A stretch of 64,000 nucleotides of DNA from assembly GCA_026647215.1 (NCBI GenBank), contig JAPKHC010000015.1, positions 35,085-99,084 on the forward strand. Direction: 5' to 3'. This document shows, one piece after another, positions 1 through 8,317 of the stretch. Both the position numbers and the translations under genes were made by a program. Source of the stretch: F1-120-MAGs118 sp013360535 (GTDB lineage Bacteria; Planctomycetota; UBA1135; GCA-002686595). Within the stretch, counting starts at the first letter, position 1. The number at the start of each line of letters is the position of its first letter. The notes under the pieces are model-generated. The model ran no database searches, was not told where the DNA came from, and saw only the letters and a program-made list of their open reading frames with translations.

Positions 1-662
1 TCGAGCCCCATGACGACGGGTCGGGCCCTGCGCTGTACACCTCCGATCGCACCCGCATTCGCAACGGAGTGGAGGAGAGCTACGGCTCGGCGACCCCGAC
101 GGCCGTCTATCCGGTCGTGGCGCGCCATTGGGTCGACCAGTACGGCATCTCGCAGGGCCTGTTCTTCACCGGCACCTTCGAATCGGCCGGCGGCATGCCC
201 GCCATCGGGCTCGCCCGCTACTGGAATCCGTGCGGCGGCGCGAGCTCCTACTGCACCGCCAAGGTGAACAGCCTCGGCTGCACGCCGGAGATCGGGTGGA
301 GCGGGGAGCCGAGCGTCTCTGCGGTGACACCCTTCGTCGTCACCGCGTCGAACGTCATCAACCAGAAGACCGGCGGCTTCTTCTTCGGCCTGAACGGCCG
401 CAACGCCAATCCGTTCCAAGGCGGCACGTTGTGCGTGCGCGCGCCGTTCGTGCGCACGGCCGCGCAGTCCAGTGGCGGCTCGGTCGGCGGCAGCGACTGC
501 TCGGGTTTGCTCGCGCTCGACTTCACGCCGTACCTGCAGGGTGCGCTCGGCCCGGGCTTCAACCTCGGCGAGACCGTCGATGGCCAGTGGTGGTACCGCG
601 ATCCGCAGTCGAGCTTCTCGCTCGGCCTGACGGACGCGATCGAGTTCCAAGTGCGACCCTGA
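1..662 (+). CDS. Secreted repeat protein with shared Cys-rich C-terminal domain (5' end outside window)
   Basis: Only the last ~219 codons are present. The reading frame is open from base 3 and runs into the first base of the window, so the start lies upstream. The first residues (DDGSGPALYTSDRTRIRNG) match residues about 640-660 of the next gene (952-3543), so this is the tail of a tandem paralogue. The final ~140 residues form a domain with YCTAKVNSLGCTP, GGTLCVRAP, DCSG and QWWYRDPQSSF motifs, also found at the ends of three other secreted proteins here. Four conserved Cys suggest a disulfide-bonded extracellular domain. Function unknown; probably envelope or extracellular. A GC-rich hairpin follows at 708-750. 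Confidence 0.85.
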   Translation, partial: EPHDDGSGPALYTSDRTRIRNGVEESYGSATPTAVYPVVARHWVDQYGISQGLFFTGTFESAGGMPAIGLARYWNPCGGASSYCTAKVNSLGCTPEIGWSGEPSVSAVTPFVVTASNVINQKTGGFFFGLNGRNANPFQGGTLCVRAPFVRTAAQSSGGSVGGSDCSGLLALDFTPYLQGALGPGFNLGETVDGQWWYRDPQSSFSLGLTDAIEFQVRP

Positions 663-707
663 ACCTCGATGGAGTCTCGGGGCCGAACGGAACGGTCCCC
701 GCGGCGA

Positions 708-750
708 GTGCGGCGCCGCCGAGCCCTCGGGGTTCGGGTCGGCGCCGCAC
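708..750 (+). terminator. Hairpin after the first paralogue
   Basis: GTGCGGCGCCG (708-718) pairs perfectly with CGGCGCCGCAC (740-750). The arms enclose a second imperfect stem. It lies 46 bases after the stop at 660-662 and has no T-tract, like the other candidate terminators in this GC-rich window. A comparable hairpin follows the second paralogue. Confidence 0.5.
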
Positions 751-951
751 GCATTCCGTGCACGATCGGTCGCGCGCCGAGCGGTCAGCGCGGGTCGGTG
801 GGACGCTTTTTGACGGGCTGCGCCCGGGAAGTCGTGCGACTGGCTACCCTCGAGTGACCTCGGGCCGGGTCTCGCGCTAATCCCGGCGTTCGCCAACGCT
901 CCCCTGCGTGTCCGCATGGGGGGGCTGGCCCGAGAGAGAGGCAATCGACCG

Positions 952-3543
952 ATGACCCACCCGCTCGCAACCCACTTCGTCCTCGCCTTCGCCGTTCTGG
1001 GGGCTCCTGCGCTCGCTACGCAGCAGTCCTGCGGCGTTTTCAGCCCGGAATTCGCCGGGGGCGGTTTCGACCGCCCGCCGATGGACTTCGAGCCGTTCGA
1101 CCTCGGGGCGGGGCCGCGGCTGGTCGCGGCGGGGGAGTTCACGGTCGCCGGTTCGGTCCAGGCGCGGCGCGTCGCCCAGTGGGACGGCAGCGCCTGGGCC
1201 GAGGTCGGCCCGGGCTTCAATGCCGAGGTCTACGATCTCGAATCCGTCGATCTGGGCAGCGGGCCCCAGCTCTTCGCCACCGGGCGCTTCCAGTCGAGCG
1301 GGGGCCTGACGCGCAACCGCATCGCGCGCTGGAACGGCACGGGCTGGGTCTCACTCGGCAGCGGCCTCAACGACTCGGGCTGGGCCCTGTGCGACTACCC
1401 GACGCCCGCGGGCCACCGGCTCGTCGTCGGCGGCGAATTCACGATCGTCGGCGGCCAGTTCGCGCTGCACGTCGCGATGTGGGACGGCACGAGCTGGTCC
1501 CCGTTGGGCGCGGGCATCGGCTCGCTTTCCACCAGCGCTCGCGTGCGCGCGCTCGCGATGCACGACGACGGCACCGGGCCGGCGCTCTACGCCGCCGGTG
1601 AGTTCCCGGGTGGTGTCGCGCGCTTCGACGGGACGGCGTGGTCGGTGGTCGGCGGGGGCCTTCTCGGCACGCCGCAGTCGCTGGCTTCTTTCGACGACGG
1701 GCAGGGGAATCGCTACCTGATGGTCGGCGGCAACTTCCCCGGCTCCGGGACGAGCGTGCTCAAGGGCTGGAACGGCGCGAGCTGGGAGGAACTCGGCCTG
1801 ACGGGCTACACCGGCGGCATCGACCGCATCGTCGTGCGTCAGGAGAGTGCAGGCCCCGCGGCCTACCTCGCCGGTTCGTTCGAGCCGTGGCTCGGCGCGA
1901 GCTCCACGGCGCGCCTGCCCGCGCGCTGGACGCCGAGCTCGATCGGCACCTACCCGCTGCTGGACGAGCGTGTCCGCGCCATCGAGTTCTTCGACAACGG
2001 TGCGGGAGCCGAGCTGATCGCCGGCGGCGCCTTCTCGTTCGTGGCGTCGGCGCCGGAGCCGCAGCTGCAGCGCGTCGCGCGGCTCGTCGCAGGCGAGTGG
2101 CGGCACGTCGAGTCGCCGCGCCACGCCCTCTACCGGCCCAACCCGCTGGTGAGCCTCCAGGGCCTCGCCATCCGGGCCTGGACGAGCCCGGTGACCGGCG
2201 CGCGCGACCTGTACGTCGGCGGCAACTTCGGAGGCTCGACGGACGATCCGAACGTGCAGTACGTCGCGCGTTGGGACGGCGCAGCGTTCACGAACGTTCC
2301 GGCGCCCGTCGCCGGTCCGGTCGCGAGCTTCTGCGAATGGCGAGCCGCTCCCGGCGCGGCTCCGTCGCTCGTGATCGGCGCGTCCAACGGAATCCACGCC
2401 TGGGATGGTGCGACGTTCCAGCCGCTCGGCGCCGCCAACGGCAACGCTCCCAAGGCGATGGTCGAGTTCACGCCTCCCGGCGCGTCGGCTCCGCTGCTGT
2501 ACGCCTTCGGTTCCGGGCTCTTTCCGAGCACGCCCACGGCCACCTTCGCCGCGCAGTTCGACGGCTCGAACTGGGGCGCGCTGCCCGGTCCGACCCTCTC
2601 GGGGACGGTCGAGGACGCGCTCGTATGGGACCCGCCCGGCGCGCTTCCCGAGGGCATCGTCATCTCGGGCAACCTCAACAGCGTCGGCGGCGTCGCGACG
2701 AACGGCCTCGCGCACTTCGACGGCCTGACTTGGACCGCGCTCGGCGGCGGCTTCACGAGCTCCTACGAGCTGTGCCTCTTCGACGATGGCAACGGCGAGG
2801 CGCTCTTCGCCAACACCAACGCCGGGCTGCGTCGGTTCGACGGCATGAACTGGACCGCGGCCGGGCCCACGGGGGCGTTGCTCGAGGTCTTCGACGACGG
2901 CTCGGGCCCCGCGCTCTACCTCTCCGACCGCGTGCGCCTGCGCAATGGCGTGCAGGAGCCCTTCGGCGCGGCGACGTTGAACGCCGACTATCCGTGGGAC
3001 GCGCACGCCTGGGTCGACGAGCACGGCCTGTCGCAGGGCCTGTTCTTCAACGGCTACTTCGATGCGCTCGGCGGCACGCCGGCGATGGGCCTCGCGCGCT
3101 ACTGGAACCCGTGCGGCTACGCGACCACGTACTGCAGCGCGAAGGTCAACAGCCTCGGCTGCACGCCGCAGATCGGCTGGAGCGGTGTTCCGAGCGCGAC
3201 GGGCACGTCGCCGTTCGTGATCTCGGCCTCCAACGTGCTCAACCAGAAGTCGGGCTTGCTCTTCTATGGCACGACGGGCCGCATCGCGAAGGCGTTCCAA
3301 GGTGGCACGCTGTGCGTGCGCTCGCCCGTGCGCCGCACGCCGGTGCGGGTGAGCGGTGGCTCGCTCGGCGCCCCCGATTGTTCGGGCACGTTCGCGCTCG
3401 ACTTCACGCCCTACCTGCAGGGTTCGGTCGGCCCAGGCTTCAACTTCGGTGACACCGTCAACGTGCAGTGGTGGTACCGCGATCCGCAGTCGAGCTTCTC
3501 GACCGGCCTGACCGACGCGCTCGAGTTCCAGGCTCGACCGTAG
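952..3543 (+). CDS. Secreted beta-propeller-like repeat protein with shared C-terminal domain
   Basis: 863 residues. I chose ATG 952 over ATG 916 because it gives a clean signal peptide (MTHPLATHFVLAFAVLGAPA, cleavage near ALA-TQQ) and is preceded by GAGAGAGAG at 932-940. Residues ~40-680 hold many degenerate ~45-residue repeats of the type 'ARWNGTGWVSLGSGL' alternating with 'DDGxGPALYxxGxF', as in kelch/delta-60-like propellers. Residues ~725-863 are the Cys-rich domain shared with the genes at 1, 29069 and 62515. The two tandem genes are close copies in their C-terminal part. No catalytic motif seen; adhesion or surface structure is possible but unproven. Confidence 0.85.
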   Translation: MTHPLATHFVLAFAVLGAPALATQQSCGVFSPEFAGGGFDRPPMDFEPFDLGAGPRLVAAGEFTVAGSVQARRVAQWDGSAWAEVGPGFNAEVYDLESVDLGSGPQLFATGRFQSSGGLTRNRIARWNGTGWVSLGSGLNDSGWALCDYPTPAGHRLVVGGEFTIVGGQFALHVAMWDGTSWSPLGAGIGSLSTSARVRALAMHDDGTGPALYAAGEFPGGVARFDGTAWSVVGGGLLGTPQSLASFDDGQGNRYLMVGGNFPGSGTSVLKGWNGASWEELGLTGYTGGIDRIVVRQESAGPAAYLAGSFEPWLGASSTARLPARWTPSSIGTYPLLDERVRAIEFFDNGAGAELIAGGAFSFVASAPEPQLQRVARLVAGEWRHVESPRHALYRPNPLVSLQGLAIRAWTSPVTGARDLYVGGNFGGSTDDPNVQYVARWDGAAFTNVPAPVAGPVASFCEWRAAPGAAPSLVIGASNGIHAWDGATFQPLGAANGNAPKAMVEFTPPGASAPLLYAFGSGLFPSTPTATFAAQFDGSNWGALPGPTLSGTVEDALVWDPPGALPEGIVISGNLNSVGGVATNGLAHFDGLTWTALGGGFTSSYELCLFDDGNGEALFANTNAGLRRFDGMNWTAAGPTGALLEVFDDGSGPALYLSDRVRLRNGVQEPFGAATLNADYPWDAHAWVDEHGLSQGLFFNGYFDALGGTPAMGLARYWNPCGYATTYCSAKVNSLGCTPQIGWSGVPSATGTSPFVISASNVLNQKSGLLFYGTTGRIAKAFQGGTLCVRSPVRRTPVRVSGGSLGAPDCSGTFALDFTPYLQGSVGPGFNFGDTVNVQWWYRDPQSSFSTGLTDALEFQARP

Positions 3544-3591
3544 CGGCGGTTCAAGGACTCCGGGGCCAAACAGGAGTGGCACCGGATACGC

Positions 3592-3633
3592 GCGCGGCGC
3601 TGGCGAGCCTCGGGGACTCGCGCAGCGCCGCGC
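3592..3633 (+). terminator. Hairpin after the second paralogue
   Basis: GCGCGGCGCT (3592-3601) pairs with AGCGCCGCGC (3624-3633), and GCGAG (3603-3607) pairs with CTCGC (3617-3621) inside it. It lies between the stop of the secreted protein and the end of the convergent sigma-factor gene, so it could end transcripts from both sides. Confidence 0.5.
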
Positions 3634-3652
3634 GGGTTCGGGGAGCGAGAGT

Positions 3653-6058
3653 TCAGCGCGAGCGACGGGCGCCGAGGCGCAGCTCGAGCGTCGTCGTCGC
3701 GCCGGGTTCGAAGGGCACGGGCGGGCCGGGTTCGCGCTCGGGATGGAGCGCGACGGCGCGCAGGTTGCGGCCGCTGGGCAGGCGCGAAATCGTGAATGAA
3801 CCGGCCGCGTCGGCGCGCGCGGGCTCGTGGTAGAGGAAACCCTCGCCGCCGGTCTTGCGCAGCTCGGCGTCGGTCTCGGCGAGCTCGGCACGCGACAGCT
3901 CGCCGGGCCCGAGGATCGCGATCCAGGCCTTTTCCGCGGCTTTTCCGTCCTTTTCGAGCACGCGCCCACGCACGGGGAGCCCTTCGGTCAGCCGGATCTC
4001 GAGCGGACCGACGATGTCGCGGGGCCCGAGCTCAAAGGGACCTTCGAAGGTCGGCGCGAAGCCCATGACGGTCACCGCGACGAGGTAACGGCCCGCGGGC
4101 AGGCCGTCGTGCACGAACGTGTGCGGCGGGGGACGCTCCACGCCGTCGCTCTCGATCTGCGCGACCTGCGCGATGCGCATGCGGTCGTAGAGCGGCCACC
4201 AGTCGCCGTCGCGCAGCGCGGGGGAATCGTCGGGAACGCTGACGAGGTCGATGTCGAGCACGTCGAGCGCCACCGGTGCGCCGGTCGCCGCGTGGACCAC
4301 GCTGCCGTGGATCTCCGCGTCGTGCGTGCCGACGTCGCGCGTCTCTCCGCGCGGCTTGAGCGTGAGCTCGAGCGGCGGACCACCCGGCATGACGCCGTGC
4401 AGCGTGAAGCTCGAGTGCCTCTCGGACTTGAAGCGCAGCGTGTGCGGCACCGGCGCGAGCGCGGAGATCGCGACGTGCTCGGGATCGACGACCCGCGCGT
4501 GGAACCACTCGTTGGAGTCGCCGTCGGTCGCGTACAGCTGCACCCAACCCGTCGCCGGAACCGCCTTGGCCGCCGCGGGCGCGCCGTTTTCATCGAGAAT
4601 CCGTGCGACGATCTCGGTTCCGCGCGCGAGCCGGAACTCGCGCGTCAGCGCGCCCGGAGCGGAGAGCTCGACCCGCTCGCGCAGCACCGCGAACCCATCG
4701 TCGCGTCGCTCGACCCGCACGACCTTCGGGCCGATGCGGCTGCCTGTCAGCCGCACGAAGCCGTTGGCGTCGCAGGTTGCCCCCGTCTCGTGGTCGAGCC
4801 ACGTCGACGCGCCGTTGCGCGCGGGCTTGTAGACGTACACATGCGCCTTCGGCACAGGCCGACCCGCCTCGTCGACGACCGTGACCTCGAGCGACCACTC
4901 GCCCGGCTGGTCGAGCAGCTCCTCGCGCAGCTGCACGTTGCGCCACGGCAACTCCGCGCCGGCGCTCGCACGCACGAGGCCATCCTCGTGGTGCAACGAT
5001 CCCGCGTGCACGTCGAGCGCGTAGACCTCGCCCGATTCGAGCCCGACCGGCAGCTCGAGCGTGAACAGGCCGTTGCGATCGGTCGTCGCGCGCGCTCCAA
5101 GGAGCGCCATCTTCCCCTCGCGGCGCACGGAACTCGCGCGCACTTCCGCTCCGGCCACCGCGAGGCCGAGCGTGTCGAGCACGCGGCCCTCGAGGCGCGC
5201 CGGCGCGAATTTCGCGGCCTTTTCGTCGGGATTTTCGGGGTTCGTGGCGTCGGTCGAGCTCGCGCCCGCGACCTCGACCCGTCCTTCGCCCACCGGCTCG
5301 CTCTCCCTCGGGCGCTCGAGACCCGTGGTGCCCGCGTTCGCGACGCTCTCCAGCGGCTCTCGATCCTCGAGGAGCAAGATCGCCGCCGTGCTCGAGGCGG
5401 CGACGAGCACGAGCGCACCGAGCGCGAGCGGCGACAGCGCGAAGGCCGCCGGCTTGAGCGCGAGCAGGCGCGCTTCGAGCCCGTGGGGGACCTTTGGCGC
5501 TTCGAGTCGCGCGAGGTGTTCGCCGAGCTCGGGCACCACGGCCGCGAAGCCCAGTTTCCCGAGCCGCTCGCGCAGCTTCTCGAGCGCACGCTGCACGCGC
5601 CCGTGCGCGCTCGGTTCCGAGATCGCGAGCGCCGTGCCGACCTCCGCGAAGGTCATTCCCTCGCCAAAACGCAGCGCGAGCGCATGCCGCAGCTCGTCGG
5701 GCAACTGCTCGACTTCCTGCGCCAGCCGCTCCGCCAATTCGCGCGCTTCCGTCGTTTCCCGCTTCGCCTTTTCCCGCTCGTTGCGCTGCATCGCGACCTC
5801 CGCTTCCCGGCGCGCGCGCGCCCGCTCGGAGCGAAGGCCCATCGACGCCTCGCGCGCTGCGGCGCAGCGCAACAGCTTCCCGAGGTCGCGGGCGCCCGAG
5901 ATGTCGAGCCGCCCTTCGAGCACACGCCGGAACACCTCGGCCGTCGCATCGTTCGCAGCCGCTTCGTCGCGCGCCACTCGCCGGGCCGCGCGAAAAGCCT
6001 CGGCGTGGTGCTCGCGCACCACACTCTCGAACAAGGCCGGATCCAGGGTTCGCCGCAT
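3653..6058 (-). CDS. ECF sigma factor fused to a transmembrane helix and Ig-like carboxypeptidase-regulatory domains
   Basis: 801 residues. The start is ATG 6058, because AAGGAG at 6064-6069 lies 5 bases upstream; an in-frame ATG at 6097 lacks such a site. Residues ~9-70 resemble sigma region 2. Residues ~118-170 resemble region 4 (LPDELRHALALRFGEGMTFA, then ISEPSAHGRVQRALEKLRE). A hydrophobic segment at ~207-230 (LSPLALGALVLVAASSTAAI) should cross the membrane. The remaining ~570 residues hold several repeats of 'xGRVLDxxGxxVxGAxV...' with 'DxNGxFxL', typical of carboxypeptidase-regulatory-like/CNA-B domains, presumably periplasmic. ECF factors with long C-terminal extensions are known from planctomycetes. 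No separate anti-sigma gene is adjacent; the extension may act as a built-in sensor (inference). Confidence 0.85.
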   Translation of the reverse strand: MRRTLDPALFESVVREHHAEAFRAARRVARDEAAANDATAEVFRRVLEGRLDISGARDLGKLLRCAAAREASMGLRSERARARREAEVAMQRNEREKAKRETTEARELAERLAQEVEQLPDELRHALALRFGEGMTFAEVGTALAISEPSAHGRVQRALEKLRERLGKLGFAAVVPELGEHLARLEAPKVPHGLEARLLALKPAAFALSPLALGALVLVAASSTAAILLLEDREPLESVANAGTTGLERPRESEPVGEGRVEVAGASSTDATNPENPDEKAAKFAPARLEGRVLDTLGLAVAGAEVRASSVRREGKMALLGARATTDRNGLFTLELPVGLESGEVYALDVHAGSLHHEDGLVRASAGAELPWRNVQLREELLDQPGEWSLEVTVVDEAGRPVPKAHVYVYKPARNGASTWLDHETGATCDANGFVRLTGSRIGPKVVRVERRDDGFAVLRERVELSAPGALTREFRLARGTEIVARILDENGAPAAAKAVPATGWVQLYATDGDSNEWFHARVVDPEHVAISALAPVPHTLRFKSERHSSFTLHGVMPGGPPLELTLKPRGETRDVGTHDAEIHGSVVHAATGAPVALDVLDIDLVSVPDDSPALRDGDWWPLYDRMRIAQVAQIESDGVERPPPHTFVHDGLPAGRYLVAVTVMGFAPTFEGPFELGPRDIVGPLEIRLTEGLPVRGRVLEKDGKAAEKAWIAILGPGELSRAELAETDAELRKTGGEGFLYHEPARADAAGSFTISRLPSGRNLRAVALHPEREPGPPVPFEPGATTTLELRLGARRSR

Positions 6059-6197
6059 GCCGTCTCCTTCGCTCCGCGCGGTTCGCGCGCATTCCATGTG
6101 CCCTCTGGATGCGAAGACCGGCCCGATCTTAGGTGGGAAACCGGAAAAACTGGGCGCGCGAGCACGCGGGCGAAGCTGTTCGTAGCCTCAGGCCACC

Positions 6198-6659
6198 ATG
6201 CAACTTCGCAACCTTCGCCGCGTCGTACTCGCCTCGCTCCTGCTCGTCGGTTGCCGGACTGCTGCGGAGGAGCGCGACCGCCGGGAGGTGCTCGCGACCT
6301 TCCAGGGCTTCTTCGACTGGATCGAGACCGGCGAGCCCGCGCGCGCGGACGCGACCGTGTTGCCCGAGGCCGCGTTCGCCAACGTCCGCCAGACGGACGG
6401 CAAGGCCGAGGTGCGCCACTTCACGATGGCCGGGTCGCTCGCCAGGCGCCCGACGGACACGCGCGCCCTGCGCGAGTCGATCGTCGGCGAGCCGACGGTG
6501 CTGATCGACGGCGACATCGCGACGGTCTGGTGCAACTACGAGTTCCATGTCGACGGCAAGCTCAGCCACACCGGCATCGACTCTTTCTCGTTGTTTCGCA
6601 CGCCCGCGGGCTGGCGCGTCGCGGGAGGCGCCTACAGCATCCTCGAGGCGCGTCCCTGA
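6198..6659 (+). CDS. Lipoprotein with NTF2/SnoaL-like fold
   Basis: 153 residues. The N-terminus MQLRNLRRVVLASLLLVGCR is a lipoprotein signal with lipobox LVGC (Cys at about residue 19). The mature part resembles the NTF2-like superfamily (putative lumazine-binding/SnoaL type): an N-terminal helix 'ATFQGFFDWIETGEP' and C-terminal strands 'VWCNYEFHVDGKLSHTGIDS' and 'FRTPAGWRVAGGAYSI'. These domains often bind small ligands or act as accessory domains, so no specific reaction can be assigned. It is transcribed divergently from the sigma-factor gene, with ~140 bases between starts. Confidence 0.75.
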   Translation: MQLRNLRRVVLASLLLVGCRTAAEERDRREVLATFQGFFDWIETGEPARADATVLPEAAFANVRQTDGKAEVRHFTMAGSLARRPTDTRALRESIVGEPTVLIDGDIATVWCNYEFHVDGKLSHTGIDSFSLFRTPAGWRVAGGAYSILEARP

Positions 6660-6809
6660 GCCGCGGACGGCCGGGATTCGGGCTCGACCTACGGAAAACG
6701 TTGCAAGGGCGGGGGTGAGGCGGGCGAAGTGCGGCAGCGGAGCGCGACGCGGGCGGGGGGCCGCTGCTAGAGTCTTCGGCCTCAAAACCCGGCCGGAAGG
6801 GTCCGCACC

Positions 6810-7949
6810 ATGCCCACGTTGTTCGTCCCCAAGGAGTCCCGAAGCGGTGAAACCCGCGTCGCGGCGACGCCCGAAACCATCAAGAACCTCGCCAAGGCGG
6901 GGCTCACCGTGATGGTCGAGCGCGGCGCTGGCGTGCCCGCGAGTTTCACCGACGCGATGTTCGAGGCCGTCGGAGCCAAGCTGTGTGGCCCCGAGGGCTG
7001 GAGCAGCGCCGACATCGTCGCGAAGGTCGCGCCGCCGACTGCGGAAGAAGCTGCGCGCCTGCAGAAGGGCGGGATCCTGATCTCGTTCATCTCGCCGTCG
7101 GCGAACCTGGCCCTCGTCGCGAAGCTGCGCGAACAGGGCGTGTCGACGCTCGCGATGGAGCTCGTCCCGCGCATCACGCGCGCGCAGGCGATGGACGCGT
7201 TGTCGTCGCAGGCGACGGTCGCCGGCTACAAGGCCGTGCTGATCGGCGCGTCGCACCTCGCGAAGATGTGCCCGCTGCTGATGACCGCGGCTGGCACCGT
7301 CCCGCCGGCGAAGGCGGTCGTGTTCGGCGCCGGTGTCGCGGGCCTGCAGGCGATCGCGACGGCCAAGCGGCTGGGCTGCACGGTCGAAGCGACCGACGTG
7401 CGCATGGCGGCGCGCGAGCAGGTGCTCTCGCTCGGCGCGAAGTTCATCGATGTCCCCGGCATGGGCGACATGGAAGGCTCCGGCGGTTACGCGAAGGAGC
7501 AGACGCCGGAATTCCTCGAGAAACAACGCCAGGAAGTCGCCAAGCGCGTCGCCGAGGCGGACCTCGTGATCACGACCGCGCAGATCCCCGGCCGACCGGC
7601 GCCCAAGCTCGTCAGCCGCGCGATGGTCGAGTCGATGAAGCCCGGTGCGGTGGTCGTCGACCTCGCGGTCGAGAGCGGCGGCAACTGCGAGCTGTCGAAG
7701 CTCGGCGAAGTTGTCCTGCACAACGGCGTGAAGATCGTCGGCATCCCCAACCTGCCGGCGACCGTGCCGTTCCACGCCTCCGAGCTCTACGCCAAGAACA
7801 TCCTCAACCTCGTCAAGCTGTTCGTGCAGAAGGACGGGACCCTGAACAAGGACTTCAAGGACGAGGTGCTCGCCGGCTGCCTGCTCACGCACGCGGGCGA
7901 AGTGACCCACAAGGCGACGGCGGAAGCGCTCGTCGCGGGAGCGAAGTGA
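6810..7949 (+). CDS. pntAA: NAD(P) transhydrogenase alpha-1 subunit (NAD-binding domain I)
   Basis: 379 residues. It starts like family members (MPTLFVPKES..GETRVAATPET). A Rossmann motif GAGVAGLQAIATAKRLGC lies at ~172-190, with the following acidic residue in EATDVR that selects NAD. This soluble subunit passes hydride between NAD(H) and NADP(H) on domain III. The gene is first in a three-gene pnt operon of the split type (alpha-1, alpha-2, beta). The alpha-2 gene begins 2 bases after its stop. A TAGAGT -10-like hexamer at 6768-6773 precedes it. Confidence 0.95.
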   Translation: MPTLFVPKESRSGETRVAATPETIKNLAKAGLTVMVERGAGVPASFTDAMFEAVGAKLCGPEGWSSADIVAKVAPPTAEEAARLQKGGILISFISPSANLALVAKLREQGVSTLAMELVPRITRAQAMDALSSQATVAGYKAVLIGASHLAKMCPLLMTAAGTVPPAKAVVFGAGVAGLQAIATAKRLGCTVEATDVRMAAREQVLSLGAKFIDVPGMGDMEGSGGYAKEQTPEFLEKQRQEVAKRVAEADLVITTAQIPGRPAPKLVSRAMVESMKPGAVVVDLAVESGGNCELSKLGEVVLHNGVKIVGIPNLPATVPFHASELYAKNILNLVKLFVQKDGTLNKDFKDEVLAGCLLTHAGEVTHKATAEALVAGAK

Positions 7950-7951
7950 CC

Positions 7952-8317
7952 ATGACCCTGTGTCTCGCCATCGCCGCGCAGACGGCGGAAATCGCGCAGG
8001 CTCCGGCCGCGCACGCCGGTGGCAGCATGCCCTTCCTGCTCGTCGGGTTGTGGGTGCTGCTGCTTTCGGTGTTCGTCGGCTTCGAGGTGATCCAGAAGGT
8101 CCCGCCGACGCTGCACACGCCGCTGATGAGCGGCTCCAACGCGATCAGCGGCATCACGATCGTCGGCTCGCTGTACTGCGTCGGGAATGACTATCCGCTC
8201 TCGGCGGGCATCCTCGGGATCCTCGCCATCGTGTGCGCGATGATCAACGTGGTCGGCGGCTTCGTCGTCACCGACCGCATGCTCGGCATGTTCAGCGCGA
8301 AGGGCGGGAAGAAGTGA
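7952..8317 (+). CDS. pntAB: NAD(P) transhydrogenase alpha-2 subunit (membrane)
   Basis: 121 residues starting at ATG 7952, two bases after the pntAA stop. It has about three hydrophobic helices: FLLVGLWVLLLSVFVGFEVI (~24-43), the GSNAISGITIVGSLYCVG region, and AGILGILAIVCAMINVVGGF. The 'VPPxLHTPLMSGSNAISGI' block is the conserved transhydrogenase segment that enters the proton channel. The 5' part (residues 1-20) is Ala/Gln-rich and variable. The stop TGA shares its last base with the ATG of pntB (TGATG), implying translational coupling. Confidence 0.95.
   Translation: MTLCLAIAAQTAEIAQAPAAHAGGSMPFLLVGLWVLLLSVFVGFEVIQKVPPTLHTPLMSGSNAISGITIVGSLYCVGNDYPLSAGILGILAIVCAMINVVGGFVVTDRMLGMFSAKGGKK

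Noticed and set aside
663..951. Possible gene in the 289-base gap between the tandem paralogues
   Set aside because: Only the hairpin at 708-750 is supported; the short frames there are Arg-rich and without a ribosome site.
3827..6718. 963-codon open frame on the + strand opposite the sigma-factor gene
   Set aside because: It is the antisense shadow of the ECF sigma gene, with Arg/Ala-rich low-complexity translation and no recognisable domain; such long shadows are expected at this GC content.
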